In this document: positions 9,350 to 21,773 of the stretch, piece by piece
Layout of the letters: each line of letters begins with the position of its first letter
How positions within the stretch are numbered: the stretch's first letter is position 1
NCBI GenBank assembly: GCA_031216915.1
Contig: CM062295.1
Span: forward strand, 182,108,927 to 182,172,926
DNA length: 64,000 nucleotides
From: Pictodentalium vernedei
Taxonomy: Eukaryota > Mollusca > Scaphopoda > Dentaliida > Dentaliidae
Direction of reading: 5' to 3'
The notes under the pieces: generated by a model
The model's database searches: none
What the model saw: only the letters and a program-made list of their open reading frames with translations
What the model was told of the DNA's origin: nothing
Program-made: the position numbers and the translations under genes

Positions 9350-11420
9350 AATGACAGTTATCATACCTAAAGACCAGAAAGGACCCACATGATACCAGAT
9401 AAATAAATTAGGGTAGTTTTATACCCTAGTGTATCAATGAAATCATTTTTTGTGAATTTGCCAAGAATATAAAACAGTCTTCAACGGAATTATTAGGTAC
9501 GACTACTACAAAATGTTCACATTGCGCAGTTTTCAGTTTTCATTCATGAAGTCACATGTGCCTCCATACCCATTGCTCTGAACTGTATGGAGTTGACCCC
9601 TGCTGAACTTTCTTCATCAAAACAACAACAAAACAAAAAAATGGCAGCATGGGAATTGTAGATACCATGGATTGGAATTAGTGTTACTGCTCATTCTTGT
9701 CATGACAAAAGGATATCACCATTTCTTCGAGTCTGTACCAGAAGGATTGCACAATACAACCATTAAGTTATTTTAAGGTAGTTTATTGTCAAAATTTTGG
9801 TCTCTTACTTATGCCCTAGCAGACTTACAGACAGTGCTCTCAACCACACGACAACAGTTTCGTAGCAAATTTCAGTTTCCACATGTCCTATGTTTCCCTC
9901 TAAACATTTTGGTATATAATTTACTGGGGATATTTCTTTCTAGCCATTTTGGGACTTTGGAGAATATTTCCTGAAATTTGACCAAAGTTAGGCTGGATGT
10001 CCCCTTAACATGACTTATGAACATCATACTACCTCTTTTGCATGGTCCTGATACTATATCTTGGTTAGTTTTTGTAGCGTAGCTAATATGCACTTCAAAC
10101 TTTTACAGATGTGATATTTGCAGAACTATGGGCTTTTGAACTTTTCCTGAAAAAATTTACATGGTAGTGAAAAAGGTGTGTTTTTTCTTACTCCAACCAC
10201 CCACCCCGGCATACCTTCCTGCAAATATTTACACCCCCCCCCTCCGTACCCCCCTCCCCCTACACACAGACACACAACCACCACTACCACTGTAATTTGG
10301 GCGAATTTCCATGAGATACACCATTGTGAAGAAATGAACGAAGTAGCCCGAAAGTCGTCGAAAGTAAACATATGTTTTGAATGTACATGGTTTGTACTTT
10401 TAGCTTCGCTGTTATCTCAATGAATGGTAACCACGAACAACGACTGTGCGTTATTTTATCAAAAATTGGCATTATTAATATTATCAAGATTAATAAATTT
10501 ATATTATTTTAATAAGGCCCACTTATGCTTCCAATAAACCACGTTTATCGATGATAATATGGATGAAGTTGCATGAACTCGTACGCTGTAAACAGAACAC
10601 AAAAGCCAATAACGTCGAATATGGAAAATGATATTAGAGTTTGTAGTGTGCCGGGATTTTCCGTTAGTGATCAGCTGAGCAGTCCGAGTTGAAAAACTAC
10701 AGCATGCCGTTTTTTAAATTTCTGATAAATTATCGCCTTCATGTTATTTTATTTAATCAAATCATACGCTTTCATTCGAATGATAACATGGGGGTACTTT
10801 TTCCATAAGGAGATTGTGGTTTTGTTGAATAGTCAACTTATTTTTTTCAAACTCGTGACTTATCGCTCTTTTAAATCGAAGATCAAAGGGTGATAATTCT
10901 GTTAAATAGTGTCGCAGCTTGACCATATCGGAGTATGCACATGTATACACTAGCTAATGGCCATGTATAAAGTTTCGTCACAATCAGTTCAGAAAACTAA
11001 GAGGAGGAACAGCAATGCACATAAGAACGAAACATGGTGGACTTTCAAGAGATTTCTTTTTAAAAAAGCTCTAGTATAAGAAGTATGTCTCATGAAGTGG
11101 GACTTTTGAAAAAGGATGTTACCAATACGTTTCTGCATGCTACCAGCCAGGCCAATTTGATATTTAATTCCATTCCTTTTTATTTATTTATTTGGATCTA
11201 ACAGTTCCTTCAACAACCAGGGTCCTGTCGTGCTAGGCAATATCACGGGTGAACGAAACCTGAGTACTCAGAGAGAACAATCGAGCAGAAGCGAATAACT
11301 ATCAACCTGGATATGGGAACCCTCTTTAAAAAAACCTGAGGGGCAAACAAATTTCTAAACACTATTTCGCTTCTTTTACTTATGCTTTCATAAGAATATA
11401 GTTCAGAAATTTAAAATAGA
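9350..11420. other. No gene seen; C-rich low-complexity tract at 10196-10290
   Basis: Mostly AT-rich unique-looking sequence. A pyrimidine-rich, C/CA-biased tract (CCACCCACCCC and similar) at 10196-10290 generates spurious open frames on both strands. No other feature supported. Confidence 0.4.
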
Positions 11421-11659
11421 TTTTACCCAACGCAGACGATACCAAAATTTAATATTTTAAGTATCATTTTTTCAAGTTTTTCAAAATATTTCCACAAAAC
11501 CATATCATGTGACCCCTCGTTGGAACGAGCTCGACGAGCTCGTTCCAACGAGGGGTCACATGATATGGTTTTGTGGAAATTTTTTGAAAAATAATATTTT
11601 TGCAACTACTGAATTTGGATATTACTCGGGCGGATGCGGGCGATTCGTTGGGTAAAGGG
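11421..11659. mobile_element. TTAA foldback MITE, copy 2 (arm type A)
   Basis: Termini TTTTACCCAACG and GTTGGGTAAAGGG. The left TTAA is eroded to TTTT. The central palindrome at about 11505-11565 (CCATATCATGTGACCCCTCG and its complement around GAACGAGCTCGACGAGCTCG) is essentially perfect. Confidence 0.85.
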
Positions 11660-12257
11660 TACGTCCTCTGTGACAGTTGATATGGAATAAATTAGCATGG
11701 GTCGTTTGATTAACAATAAATCTATTGCTTTTCATAAAACAACAAATATAATAGTACCCCAGGTTCCACTTAATGTGTATTTGCGTGAATGCCATGGAAT
11801 GTATATGTGGTGTCGGAGGAGTGGAATGGATCTGTGTCTCTCTGGGACTTTTATTTGTTATGAAAGAATAACTCGTGCTATTCTTTTCTTATTTCAAAAC
11901 ACCAACACTCGAACACACTCAGCAGGAAAAAAACGCGAAAGGAATGGGCACTGGTTATTGTCTTCATTAAAAGACTTGTAATGCATAGTGTGTTAGAAAA
12001 AGTCTTTTTAGAATCGTGTGGGCCATGGAAAGGGGAGGGAGGGATTTATGGAAACATTCGATTTGCGATACCAACAAATTATCAAAGTACCGAGATATCA
12101 AGAATTAGAAAAAATCAGCTTAACTTGAATCCTGAATGTGTGTCAGGCTAATATTCAATAATCCACATAATTCACTCAAATCCGGGTACAGATTATTGCA
12201 TTTAACCTACTATTTTTATATCTTCTTTCGTGTTTACAATTAACATCAGGATATTGA

Positions 12258-12560
12258 TCAACCGTCTTCACTGGTAATTCTCCAGCTCGTAGAACCAGGA
12301 GCCTCTAGGAAATGTCTTATCCCGGGTCGTAGTGCCAATTTGTCAATAATGTGCTGGAACCACTGACGAGTATACTTGAAAATGCTGATGCGCCGCATTT
12401 GTCCAAAACAATCTTCTGAGAGTTGTCTGCGCCTCATCTTCTCCATTTCTATCCATTCATGTTCTACCAACCGCTTAGCCCAATCAGCATCAGATATTTC
12501 ACCGACCTGTACCCCAACCGCTTAGCCCAATCAGCATCAGATATTTCACCGACCTGTATC
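12258..12560 (-). other. Candidate orphan exon with duplicated splice-acceptor segment
   Basis: On the minus strand an open frame of about 83 codons runs from a possible acceptor (TACAG|GTCGGTGAAATATC) to a stop at 12258. It has protein-like composition: SDADWAKRLVEHEWIEME, then YTRQWFQHIIDKLALRPG. A 44-bp segment carrying the acceptor and first 13 codons is directly duplicated (12471-12514 and 12515-12558). I do not recognise the protein. It could be the last exon of a host gene, a processed fragment or chance. Confidence 0.3.
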
Positions 12561-12608
12561 CTTCATGGCTTGGAGAGAACTTGTCATTCATTGTTATTAA
12601 ATAAATGA

Positions 12609-14507
12609 CGAGCAAATGAAATGTACAGTAGTTTTAAAGGAAAGGCAAAACGTCATTCGGATCAAAATCTACACAAAGAACGCTTATGAGCTACCGTGAT
12701 CAAAAGGCGGTAAACATTTGTCAACAGCGTGAAAAATTCGACAATTTTTGGCATTTACTTTAGAATAAGATTGCCAACTAAAGCCGGGGTATTTACGTAC
12801 ACACAATCAGCCTGACTTAAAAAAAAAACTTTGAAGATCATGATGCCAACATATATGGATCACTCTTCAGCAGACAGTTATTTGTATACCATGAAGGGGA
12901 TGATGGCTGATGAAGAATTTTGCCACGTCTTCAAAATGGTGGTCAACATCGTTACCCAATAAAGAATACCAGAAGATCGAAATATGCCCCAAACTCGAAG
13001 ACGCCAGAAGATCATTCGGGGACGTCCAGTTCAACAATTGGCCAAAGCACAGGTTTAAACTCCCAGTGTGGGTCCAGGAAGATCTGATTGAGTGGATCTC
13101 GATGTTAAAAAAACATACAGAATAATGACATTTAAGTGTGTAACTGCTTGGGGGGATCATGCAACTCTGTCTTATCATTTCGATTCGATAACACTGTAAA
13201 GGGAGGTATACCCTTTCAAAGACTTAACAGCATGTAGTTTGTACCTCCTCTGTCGACAGAGTAATGATCTGAAATATCATGAGCAGAAGTTGTGATATCC
13301 TCCTGTAACTTTGCTGTTGCCTCCTCACCAAAGGTTTTGAACCACTAAAAGCATACCCTATTCTATCTGAGTGGTTCTAAAGTCCATCCTGGTAGAAGTA
13401 TGTTGGACAAATATTTTGTAATTGTACAAATAAGATTTTTGGTTTCAGAAAAAAATAATTTGTGCAATGCAAATATGTTTTATATCACATAAATTACTTC
13501 TTTTTGGAAACAATTTTTTTCAGAAAAATAATTTGTGTTGGAAAAAATCTTTCTCGGGGAACCCCCTCTCAACTCTTAGGGAAAAGAAATATAAAACACT
13601 ATGTCCTTTTTTTCCTTATACTTTACACAAAAACAGAAAAAACAAAATGCAAAAAACTTAGACTAGTATGCATTGAGGTCGAACTCTCTGTGACAGTCGA
13701 TGTCGGAATTAAATAGCACTGATCGCATGATTAATAATCAACTTTTATATTGTGAACAGTATAACTGTGCGTACTGTAATGATAGCTATGCATATAATAT
13801 CAAACCATAACACTTACAGTAAAATAGAGAAATGACCCTTGACTCTAATTACTGTTGGGATATAGGGGTCACGGTGATACAAGGGCTTATAGGACTAACC
13901 TGCCATTTCGACAAAACTGTCACAGAAGTTGTTTGACAAACAATTTAAGATTTATTTTAAAAATTCTAAATTATATTCGTGTGAGAGTGAAAACTTATGC
14001 ACACTATGAACGACTATCTAGGAAAACGTGTATATCGAAATTTTTTATGAAATTTGTTGAAATAATTCCATCTTTGAAAAATAGTAGAATGGTATCATTC
14101 AATCTCTCTGATGTTACATAATGGTTTTCGGTGAAAATTATATTATAAAAATGAGAAAGATGGCTTGCATTTGTATTCTTGCCATCTATGAAAACTTACA
14201 AGAAATTAAAATGTATAATGGAAAACATTCCTATGTGGGTTTTTTTTTACACTCGATTTTCAAATTTCCACACGGTAATTTCAAATGATTTTGTTAAGGA
14301 TGTTCAAACCAATGTAAAACATCTCTGTTGTTTTCTTGGAAATTTCTTGAGACGAAATTTGTTGTTAGATCCTCTGAAAGTCATAACCTTTTGCAAGATA
14401 AGTACATTCCACACTCTGCACTTAGAGCGCTTTGCAATCTTATTGTTTTTATCTTTCAGGAGTCGGTGTTTTTCACTACGAAGTTGTAAATATGCATTTG
14501 TGGTAAA
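12609..14507. other. No gene seen
   Basis: AT-rich. The frames at 12910-13125 and 13462-13716 have no recognisable motifs and sit in low-complexity sequence. Nothing further supported. Confidence 0.35.
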
Positions 14508-14756
14508 CCCTTTACCCAACGTAACGACCAAAACCGGCCAGCGCTATTCTCAAAAATCGCCAGTTAATTTTCATTATTATTTCATTTTTTGTCTCATAAA
14601 CATAGGTTATGAACCCTCGTTGGAACGAGCGCGTCGAGCTCGTTCCAATAAGCGGTCATAACCTATGTTTTAGAGACAAAAAATGAAAACAATTAGATGT
14701 TCAAGGATTTTTTTTTTTTTTGCAAGTGTCGTTTGCTTTTCATGTTAGGTAAAGTG
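14508..14756. mobile_element. TTAA foldback MITE, copy 3 (arm type B)
   Basis: Starts CCCTTTACCCAACGTAACG and ends GTTAGGTAAAGTG, followed by TTAA (14757-14760); the left flank is TAAA. Type B is recognised by CGGCCAGCGCTATTCTCAAA near one end and CATAGGTTATGA beside the centre. The palindromic centre lies at about 14601-14671 with a few mismatches (GCGCGTCGAGC). Confidence 0.85.
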
Positions 14757-15143
14757 TTAACCATATGGATCCACATAGTTGACAGAATGTTCGTCTTTTA
14801 ACTCTATTGCCACCCATTGTTCTCCTGATTCTCTCGATGAATATGTGTTCATAATTTTAGCTTGTCATGTTTAGTTTTTTGTTTTGGGGGAGTCTCTTGA
14901 ACACACTTTTCCACTGATAACCTTTGAGAACTGCCAAGAGTATGTCATAATCATGTGGTTTCCATCGTCTTTGACCTAAAAAGTCTGACACGGAGCTGTT
15001 ATTTTTAATCTCTTTCTTCTTCGAGATATGTTGTATAATATGCCCAGTCTCTTCTACTAGATATGCCCACATTTGAATGTCAAATATTTTCAACGTTCAC
15101 ACTTGCACAATAATCTACTACATTCATATTTTTGCTTTGTTAA

Positions 15144-15388
15144 CCCTTTACCTAACGTAACGGCAAAAATCGGCCAGCGCTATTCTCAAAAATCGCCTAT
15201 TAATTTTCATTATTTTTTTCATTTTTTGTCTCAAAAACATAGGTTATGACCCCTCGTTGGAACGAGCTCGTCGAGCTCGTTCCAACGAGGGGTCATAACC
15301 TATGTTTTTGAGACATAAAATGAAAAAAAAATAGTTATTCAAGAATTATTTTTGCAAGTGTCGTCTGCTTTTCAGGTTAGGTAAAGGG
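15144..15388. mobile_element. TTAA foldback MITE, copy 4 (arm type B, best preserved)
   Basis: TTAA at 15140-15143 and 15389-15392. Termini are CCCTTTACCTAACG and GTTAGGTAAAGGG. The central palindrome, about 15220-15325, includes a 30-bp-plus arm from TTTTTGTCTCA through CATAGGTTATGACCCCTCGT to GGAACGAGCTCG and its mirror. It is essentially perfect. Confidence 0.9.
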
Positions 15389-15759
15389 TTAAACAGTTTA
15401 TATAGTACTGTGATCATACGCAGTTTCCCTAAATATTCTTCCATGTACAAATCTATCCATGGTCTTGGGTGTGAAGTCATACAAAGTTCATGTTTGTCTT
15501 CATTTGCTTGACACCCTTCAAAGATATCTTCAGTTTTTCTTTTATGTATTTTGTCAGTTCCATTACGATATATTTTTGAAAAATAATGTAACACCTATTC
15601 TCTCTTTAGTTTTCTTATCTTTCTGATTCTGATTTCCGTATTTTGGAGAGATTACAATGTTCACAATGACTCATCTTTAATAGTCAAACATCACTTACTT
15701 GAATTTTTTTTATCTCTAACTATTAAATTCTGCATAGCCGTCAACGTTGATTACCCCTA

Positions 15760-16430
15760 GAAGGCTTGAGCAAAGTTCAATTTACAAGAATTTATAGCGT
15801 GTCAAACCTAAAGAGAATATCCTGTTGCATAATACTGCATACATAAATCAAATCTTTGACTTTGTCCAAATTACCCCATAGCTTCATGTAGGGATAGATA
15901 TGAATTTAGATAAAAACCAGCTTTGAAATTCGATTCAAAGGAGCGTGATTTAATTTAATGCAATGTCCATTCACTGTTACCCCAGCTTGTTCAAATTCAA
16001 ATGTTGGAATTAAATGGAGTGGTGCTAATATGTTATTTTTTTTATCTCTATTAGATACTAAACCAAGATTAATTCTCTGAATTCTGAAACAGATGATCTT
16101 CTATGTTTGAATGAAGACCATTTCCAATTGTAAATGTTTTGATTTCAGTGCGCCTTATCAGCATTTTAAAATTTGAGTGACATATTTATGCATTAAGATC
16201 ATTTGCAAAGTTTGGAATCAAAACTAATGCTGGTATTTTAAAAATTGCTTTTCCAATTTAATTTTTTCCATTTTCACAATCAGGCAAAACTTAGTTGGAG
16301 CACGATGTAGTTTAATTCTCATTTTCACACCGTTTGGTAAATACCATTCTTGCACAAATACATCTAAGTATAATTTGACTCTCAACCGCACAAATTGACA
16401 ACCAGAAACTACTTTGGTCACTCATTCTGT
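15760..16430 (-). pseudogene. Possible F54H12.2-like (Polinton minor-capsid type) relic
   Basis: The minus-strand frame at 16421-16224 contains LYLDVFVQEWYLPNGVKMRI and KLHRAPTKFCLI. Downstream, other frames show APLNRISKLVFI and, near 15830-15890, a YYATGYSL-like segment. The pattern 'D.F.Q..YLLNGV...I.L.R....F.L ... PL....K.Y.SL' recalls proteins annotated as F54H12.2-like in invertebrates, which I associate with Polinton-type capsid genes. Assignment is from memory and the relic is broken by several stops. It is independent of the block at 1.8-5 kb and lies on the opposite strand. Confidence 0.35.
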
Positions 16431-16568
16431 CCTTTTTAGGATTAAATTTTACTGTTTCTGTCTGATGATCAGGTGTGTCTGCGTACAACATTTCACAAGC
16501 AACCGTGTTTTTTCACATATTTAGTATGGATGAGAAATCTCTCCAAAAATCCTCGATCAGGATGCATA

Positions 16569-16735
16569 GGTGTTATGTGTACATTGTGCTTATACAGAAT
16601 CTTTTATTGCGATGTGACTTGTTTTTGGGACGTATAGCTACAAGGCTCGCTTGCGCGACGAGTAGCTATACCTCCCCCAAAACAAGTCGAGTCGCAATAA
16701 AATGTTGTATACAAGCACAATGAGCGCCTAACACA
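16569..16735. repeat. Foldback element with about 80-bp arms
   Basis: The left arm (ATTGTGCTTATACA, TTTTATTGCGA, GACTTGTTTT, GTATAGCTAC) is mirrored by the right arm (GTAGCTATAC, AAAACAAGTC, TCGCAATAAAAT, GTATACAAGCACAAT) around a GGCTCGCTTGCGCGACG centre. Arm sequence is unlike the TTAA MITE family. No coding capacity. Confidence 0.75.
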
Positions 16736-17201
16736 TTTATCTACCCTTCAATCAAAAAACTCCTATAACCATGACTTCTTAAAAATAATTGTTAAACAAA
16801 AAGCCGCACTCAACTGATCAAAATAAGAGATCGCCATTTTCAATTCTCTCAACACGACGGCACGTGAAGAAATTCCTTCAGCATGAATGAAATTGTTCAT
16901 TGTGAAAAAAATAATCAAACTCGGCCCAAGTATGCTTTTTCCGTCGAACAATGACATTTCGAACCGAATTCAATTCATTGTCATGAAGATTACCCAGTCA
17001 CAGATGGCTGGTTTGTGAAAAGAACTAGGGAATTATTTGTTTGTAGTGCGCAAGAATCGCTTTAAATACATCACGTCATTTCATTCACAATTGTTAGAAG
17101 CGATCAAATCACAATGAGATTTTTGCCATCTCTGTACAAACCTTCTTTCTCTTGCAAATGGAATTATTTGTTGACTTACATTTTTCCAAAGAATGAATTA
17201 A

Positions 17202-17441
17202 CCCTTTACCCAACGAATCGCCCGAATCCGCCCGAGTAATATGCAAATTCAGCAGTTGAAAAATATTATTTTTCAAAAAATTTCAACAAAACCATATCAT
17301 GTGACCCCTCGTTGGAACGAGCCCGTCGAGTTCGTTCCAACGAGGGGTCACATGATATGGTTTTGTTGAAATTTTTTGAAAAATTTAAAAAAATGATATT
17401 TAAAATAATAAATTTTGATATCGTCTGCGTTGGGTAAAGGG
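17202..17441. mobile_element. TTAA foldback MITE, copy 5 (arm type A, best preserved)
   Basis: TTAA at 17198-17201 and 17442-17445. Termini are CCCTTTACCCAACGAATCG and CGTTGGGTAAAGGG. The centre (about 17285-17375) pairs CAAAACCATATCATGTGACC with its complement around GAACGAGC..GTTC. The outer arms are not inverted repeats of each other, so only the TIRs and the centre are palindromic. Confidence 0.9.
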
Positions 17442-17886
17442 TTAAAGATACTATGATGATATGTACTTGTTAATATTCTTTAAAGAACTGGTACAAATTT
17501 ACCTAGTTATATATGCTTTACATCCATAGCTTTTCATAACTTTTAATGTTGATTGTAACTCAAATACAGTTTCTGAAGAACTTATTCTCTGATCTACTTG
17601 TGATACACATTAGCCATATAAATAATCTATGATTTGATCAACATAAATAATATTATCCCATTACGAATTTGCAGGATTTCTGAGTGCAGGAAAATAACCA
17701 CACAAGCTAGTCAGACTTATTTTTTTCGAACTTTTTATTAGCAGAAAACAACAACACAGACTGTCTCTGAATTTTGACTTGATTGGCATTCAGTTTTTAC
17801 ACACAATGTGTAAGTGATATTGATACAAGTGTCAATGATTTTTTACTAATTTTGTCACGGAGGTTTTAGCAATGTAGAATCCGCCA

Positions 17887-17888
17887 GG

Positions 17889-17963
<75 letters not shown>

Positions 17964-18125
17964 GTTTTACGGAAAGAGAAAGCCTGAGTACCCAGAGAGA
18001 ATCACAGAGCAGCGGCGAGCAACTGTCAGACTCCACAGGGTATTAACTCCACAAGCAGGGTTAGCATTGGTTGGAGACAAGTGCACGATCGACGTGCAGT
18101 ATGCCTTAGTACACAGCGCCTCTTA
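17887..18125 (-). mobile_element. SINE type II fragment with (TTTA)n tail
   Basis: A (TTTA)n run (17893-17963) is the complement of an AAAT-type SINE tail. It is followed by GTTTTACGGAAAGAGAAAGC and a body matching 8999-9336 up to TTAGTACACAGCGCCTC, where the tRNA-derived head is missing (5' truncation). Confidence 0.8.
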
Positions 18126-18837
18126 AAATGTTATTTGAGTAGCACTCAGTTCACAGTCAATGTAACGGAGAAAGTGTGAAAAGAAACTGTTTATTTAGAG
18201 TTTGATCAATTTAGAATAGATCAGATTTTCTTACACAAAATTTCTTTATGTGCAGAAAAATCAATCACTGGTGGTCTCTTACCTTTCTATTCGAATAGCA
18301 TTCGGTTTACAGTCAATGTACTTGTGTTATTGTACCACTTGTTGACTCGATCAATGTGAGCAAGTGAAAACCACATGTGCAAATTTGCCAAACACACAAA
18401 TATTACTTTAGTGGATTTTACAAAAACAAGTGAAGGTCAAAATGACAATTCACAAGTTTCCTCATACAGAACGAAAGTCTTTTTTCAAAGCTACAATTAT
18501 TAGAAAGAGTTCTCTTTCTGAACAAATAAAAGATACAGTTTCCTACCACCCCACACATGCATTTCATGACATTCACACGAATACACGTTGAGGGGAATCT
18601 GGGGTACTATTATTTATTGTCTTGTGGTTACTATAAACCCAAAAGAATTATTGTTAATCATACAACCGATGTTGATGTGTTCCAGCTCAACTGTCACAGA
18701 GATATGTTTAACAAATAATTTAAGGTTTATTTTAAATTTCTGAACTATATTCTTATGTGAACATAAGGAAAAGAAACGAGAGTGTTAAGAAACGTGTTTG
18801 CCCCTAAGGCGTTTTGACAGTGGGTTCCCCTATTCAG

Positions 18838-19483
18838 GTTAACACTCTAGGCCAAAGCATTTATTTTCCATACCTATATCCCATACCCAAATCGACTCTG
18901 TAGAACAAACCTTGACTATAGGAATTCCCATCTTGTCCATGGAATGTCGCCTTTGATTAAGCCAAAGTCGGGGTATTATAGGGATAATCTTATAGGGGCG
19001 GAGAGCAGTCCTATGAGAAGTCCTATAATGCATTTTGCCACCATATAAACCAAGATGGTGCCCTCTTGCAAACAAAACAGACGACAGGAATACATGTCAC
19101 CCAAACACTCGCTATATATGCGCACTGACACCATGTATCACTATGGCAAGGATGTCATAACATGGCCGCTCACGCGGGCTACCAGAACAATGCAACATGA
19201 CGCCTCTAGGTCACGTAGCTATGTCGTCACTTCCGAAGTCCTGCAATATAGAGATGAAGCGATACAGACACTACCACTCTCCACCCGTAAAATTACCCGA
19301 CACCTTGTGACCCTGGTTGTTGAAAGTCAGTCGACTGCAGAATTTATTACAGGACTTCCCGTAGGACTGTCGCCCGTCCATACAAGTTTGTCCCTATAAT
19401 CTGATGACTTTTGAGGGCTTAACCTTAACACCCCTTTCGGTATGGGGAAGTCTGTGTTAAATCATTGGCCTAGAATGTTACCT
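18838..19483. mobile_element. Non-autonomous element with imperfect TIRs, related to the 23-24.7 kb foldback arms
   Basis: The ends GGTTAACACTCTAGGCCAAA and the complement of the right end (GGTAACATTCTAGGCCAATG) form imperfect inverted repeats. The interior (about 19045-19260: CCAAGATGGTGCC, ATATGCGCACTGAC, GGCCGCTCACGCGGG) is a decayed relative of the arms at 23198-23625 and 24229-24656. The 114-codon frame within is the counterpart of frames in those arms and has no protein motif. Confidence 0.6.
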
Positions 19484-19486
19484 TCA

Positions 19487-19510
19487 CTACCCCCCCCCCC
19501 CCCCCCCCTT
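19487..19510. repeat. Poly-C tract
   Basis: An almost uninterrupted run of C, one of many long C or G homopolymers in this window. Confidence 0.9.
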
Positions 19511-19850
19511 CACACTCTTACAGAAACGGAATTTCAGCTGCAGTTAAAAAAATCTGGATTCACCAACGATATGTTCACGTCATCGGAACTTAACAATGGT
19601 TCAACGTAGAGCGCGGCATCCAAACTCGAAACTAAGAGAGAGCTGCAGGTCTGTCGATCTATTAAGGGCGGGCACTTGATTCTAAAACGTATATATATAT
19701 ATATAGTTCCAAAGTTCTTTTAGATGACTAATGTACTGATAATTTAGGCAAATTGCCGAAAACGTGTTTTAAAACATGTTTATTTTTTCTTTGTGATACG
19801 CGATTGCAAATAAATTGAACAACGCAGGAATATATAAAACAGCAACTTAC

Positions 19851-19930
19851 TTGTACGGCACTTTGAATTTCTTCACTACCTCGGGAGTGAGTTCATGGAA
19901 ACTAAATATAAAATTCCTCAAAGAGAGATC
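19851..19930 (-). CDS. DDO-like exon 3 (80 nt)
   Basis: Bounded by acceptor AACTTTTAG|GATCTC and donor TACAA|GTAAGT. It reads in phase 0 as DLSLRNFIFSFHELTPEVVK followed by KFKVPY, ending in phase 2. It aligns without a gap to the D-aspartate oxidase segment just after the exon-2 region (pattern F-x-D-V-V-x-G-F-x-x-hydrophobic-T-x-x-E-L-K-K-F), and its starting phase is exactly what exons 2A and 2B leave. The conserved Trp and Gly of that pattern are replaced here. Identity rests on alignment from memory plus phase agreement. It could alternatively belong to a paralogue. Confidence 0.65.
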
Positions 19931-21459
19931 CTAAAAGTTAAAAAAAAATCAAACGCTATCACTCTAGAAGCACTAACACCATGTTTCGGTGTACCATTTC
20001 CAAGATAGTCGCCACATACTATGACCAAACGGTCCGCCTGTAAAGTGGAACCACGCGTTACTTCCACTGGGGAATCGCCCATTCAGGTGTCTATGCAGGT
20101 GTTAGCACTTCCTGATAAATAGAAATTACTGTCCCCTGGAACGCCGCCGTGGCAACGTCTTGGAGAGAGTGAATATTTATTTGCCAGAGGGCGCTTGTCA
20201 GCGGAGGGCCAAGGCTGGGGTTGATCAACTTTGCTGGGGACCTAAGATACTCTTTCACCGTGGACAGGGGATTTTCATTAGCTCATTTTTGTAGATTGCA
20301 ATTGCTTATTCACCAGCCACAGAGTGGCGCCGCGCTTTAATCAATTGCTTTCAACGGTAATGAACTAGCATGGGCTAGTTTCTTGGCGGGGCTGAGGTTC
20401 CATCGATTCCTAGGGTACTCAGGGCTTCTTCATTAATAAGATAAAGACTATTAACAATCCAACAATTTTTATATATAAATCTTCTATACTCTTATTTACA
20501 AATAGGCAACAAATCCTAAATAAATAATCTCATCACTACTGAAATGAGTTTTGTGACTAGTCACTGAATCCCACCGAAAACAAGTACTAAAATATCATCT
20601 AAAATTAAATTGTTTCCCAAATTTATATTCGTAGAGAAAGGTCGAAGCTGCGACTACTGGTAAGAAATCACGAGATCTTTCACTCAACCGCTCATGCGCG
20701 TATTTACCCTGTTGCGCCTACCACAGTATGGGGAATTACCTTTAATACTAAATTTCACCCTTTAGAATATCTTATCACCTACAATTCCTGCTAATGGTGC
20801 CTCTAACTCGCAATAATAACAACTGATCATCTAATAACACAGATTCACTAATACACTTAGAACTGTTAACTAATAACTATGTAACTACGACGTGTTATCA
20901 CAACTAAATACTATAAACTAAATACTACATATACTCATCGATTCTTCTTCGGCGTCTCCCCTCGATGCAAATCATCAGATCGGGAATCCTGTCGTCCAAA
21001 TGACGGCTTACCGAACCACACAAATACATTAACTCTTTACTACACCGCGTGAACTAACGATTATTCCATCCTAGCGAGTCTGTCCTGAGGTTAACTCGAG
21101 GGGTCTTATATATACGCGCGCATCACCTATCAAAGACTTGATTTGGGCAAAGGTGCTGATTTACAAAAGACGGCTTTGATGACTTGCAGTGACATGAACT
21201 GACTTCTCAATAAGTTCTAATTTGGAATGCATTGTTTATACAGTCCCTGCATGACAGCGACTGAACAAAGAACACTTCCCGAATACGAACTTAATTAAAT
21301 TAATGCGCTTACCCAGTTTACTCACACTGATTACAAAAAAACTTTCTTTCTTTCATTCATTCGAAATAACTCGAATTGTTTACTTATTTTTAAAATTTAG
21401 AGTGACCTTAAAATAACAACCCTGTGATAATACAATCGTTTGTCATCCCCATAGTGGTA
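19931..21459. other. Intronic sequence, nothing recognised
   Basis: AT-rich intron of the DDO-like gene. No repeats shared with the rest of the window, no coding relics recognised. Confidence 0.4.
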
Positions 21460-21773
21460 CAGTTAAAACTAGAAATCCTGTCATGAAATGCGCACAAATA
21501 GCACGTGGATCTGCGCGTTAATCTACGCGTTATGACCATAGTAAGGCTATCAAATTCTGTACATATGGCCCGTGCACAAGCAATGTTTCAGCAAATGGAC
21601 CTCCGGGTAACCCGGAGGTCCATTAGCAGAAACATTGCCTGTGTTTGGTATGAGTACCCAGGCGAACCTGCCATGCTTTGGATGCCATTCGATATGGCAA
21701 TTGCGCGCAATTCCTACGCGCAATTAAGCCTAGATAAGCGCACTGTTCGTGACAGGACTTCTAGTTTTAACTG
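21460..21773. repeat. Foldback element, about 314 bp
   Basis: Outer arms CAGTTAAAACTAGAAATCCT and the complement of 21751-21773 match with few changes, as do ATGCGC/GTGCGC segments inside. The centre is a strong palindrome: AATGTTTC, then AATGGACCTCCGGGTAACCC and its mirror (21581-21640). The 97-codon frame across it is an artefact. In the large DDO intron. Confidence 0.75.

Noticed and set aside
14179..14661. 160-codon plus-strand ORF
   Set aside because: AT-rich, runs into MITE copy 3, no family resemblance.
17893..17963. (TTTA)n run as an independent microsatellite
   Set aside because: It directly abuts a SINE body in the orientation expected for the SINE's AAAT tail, so it is better explained as that tail.
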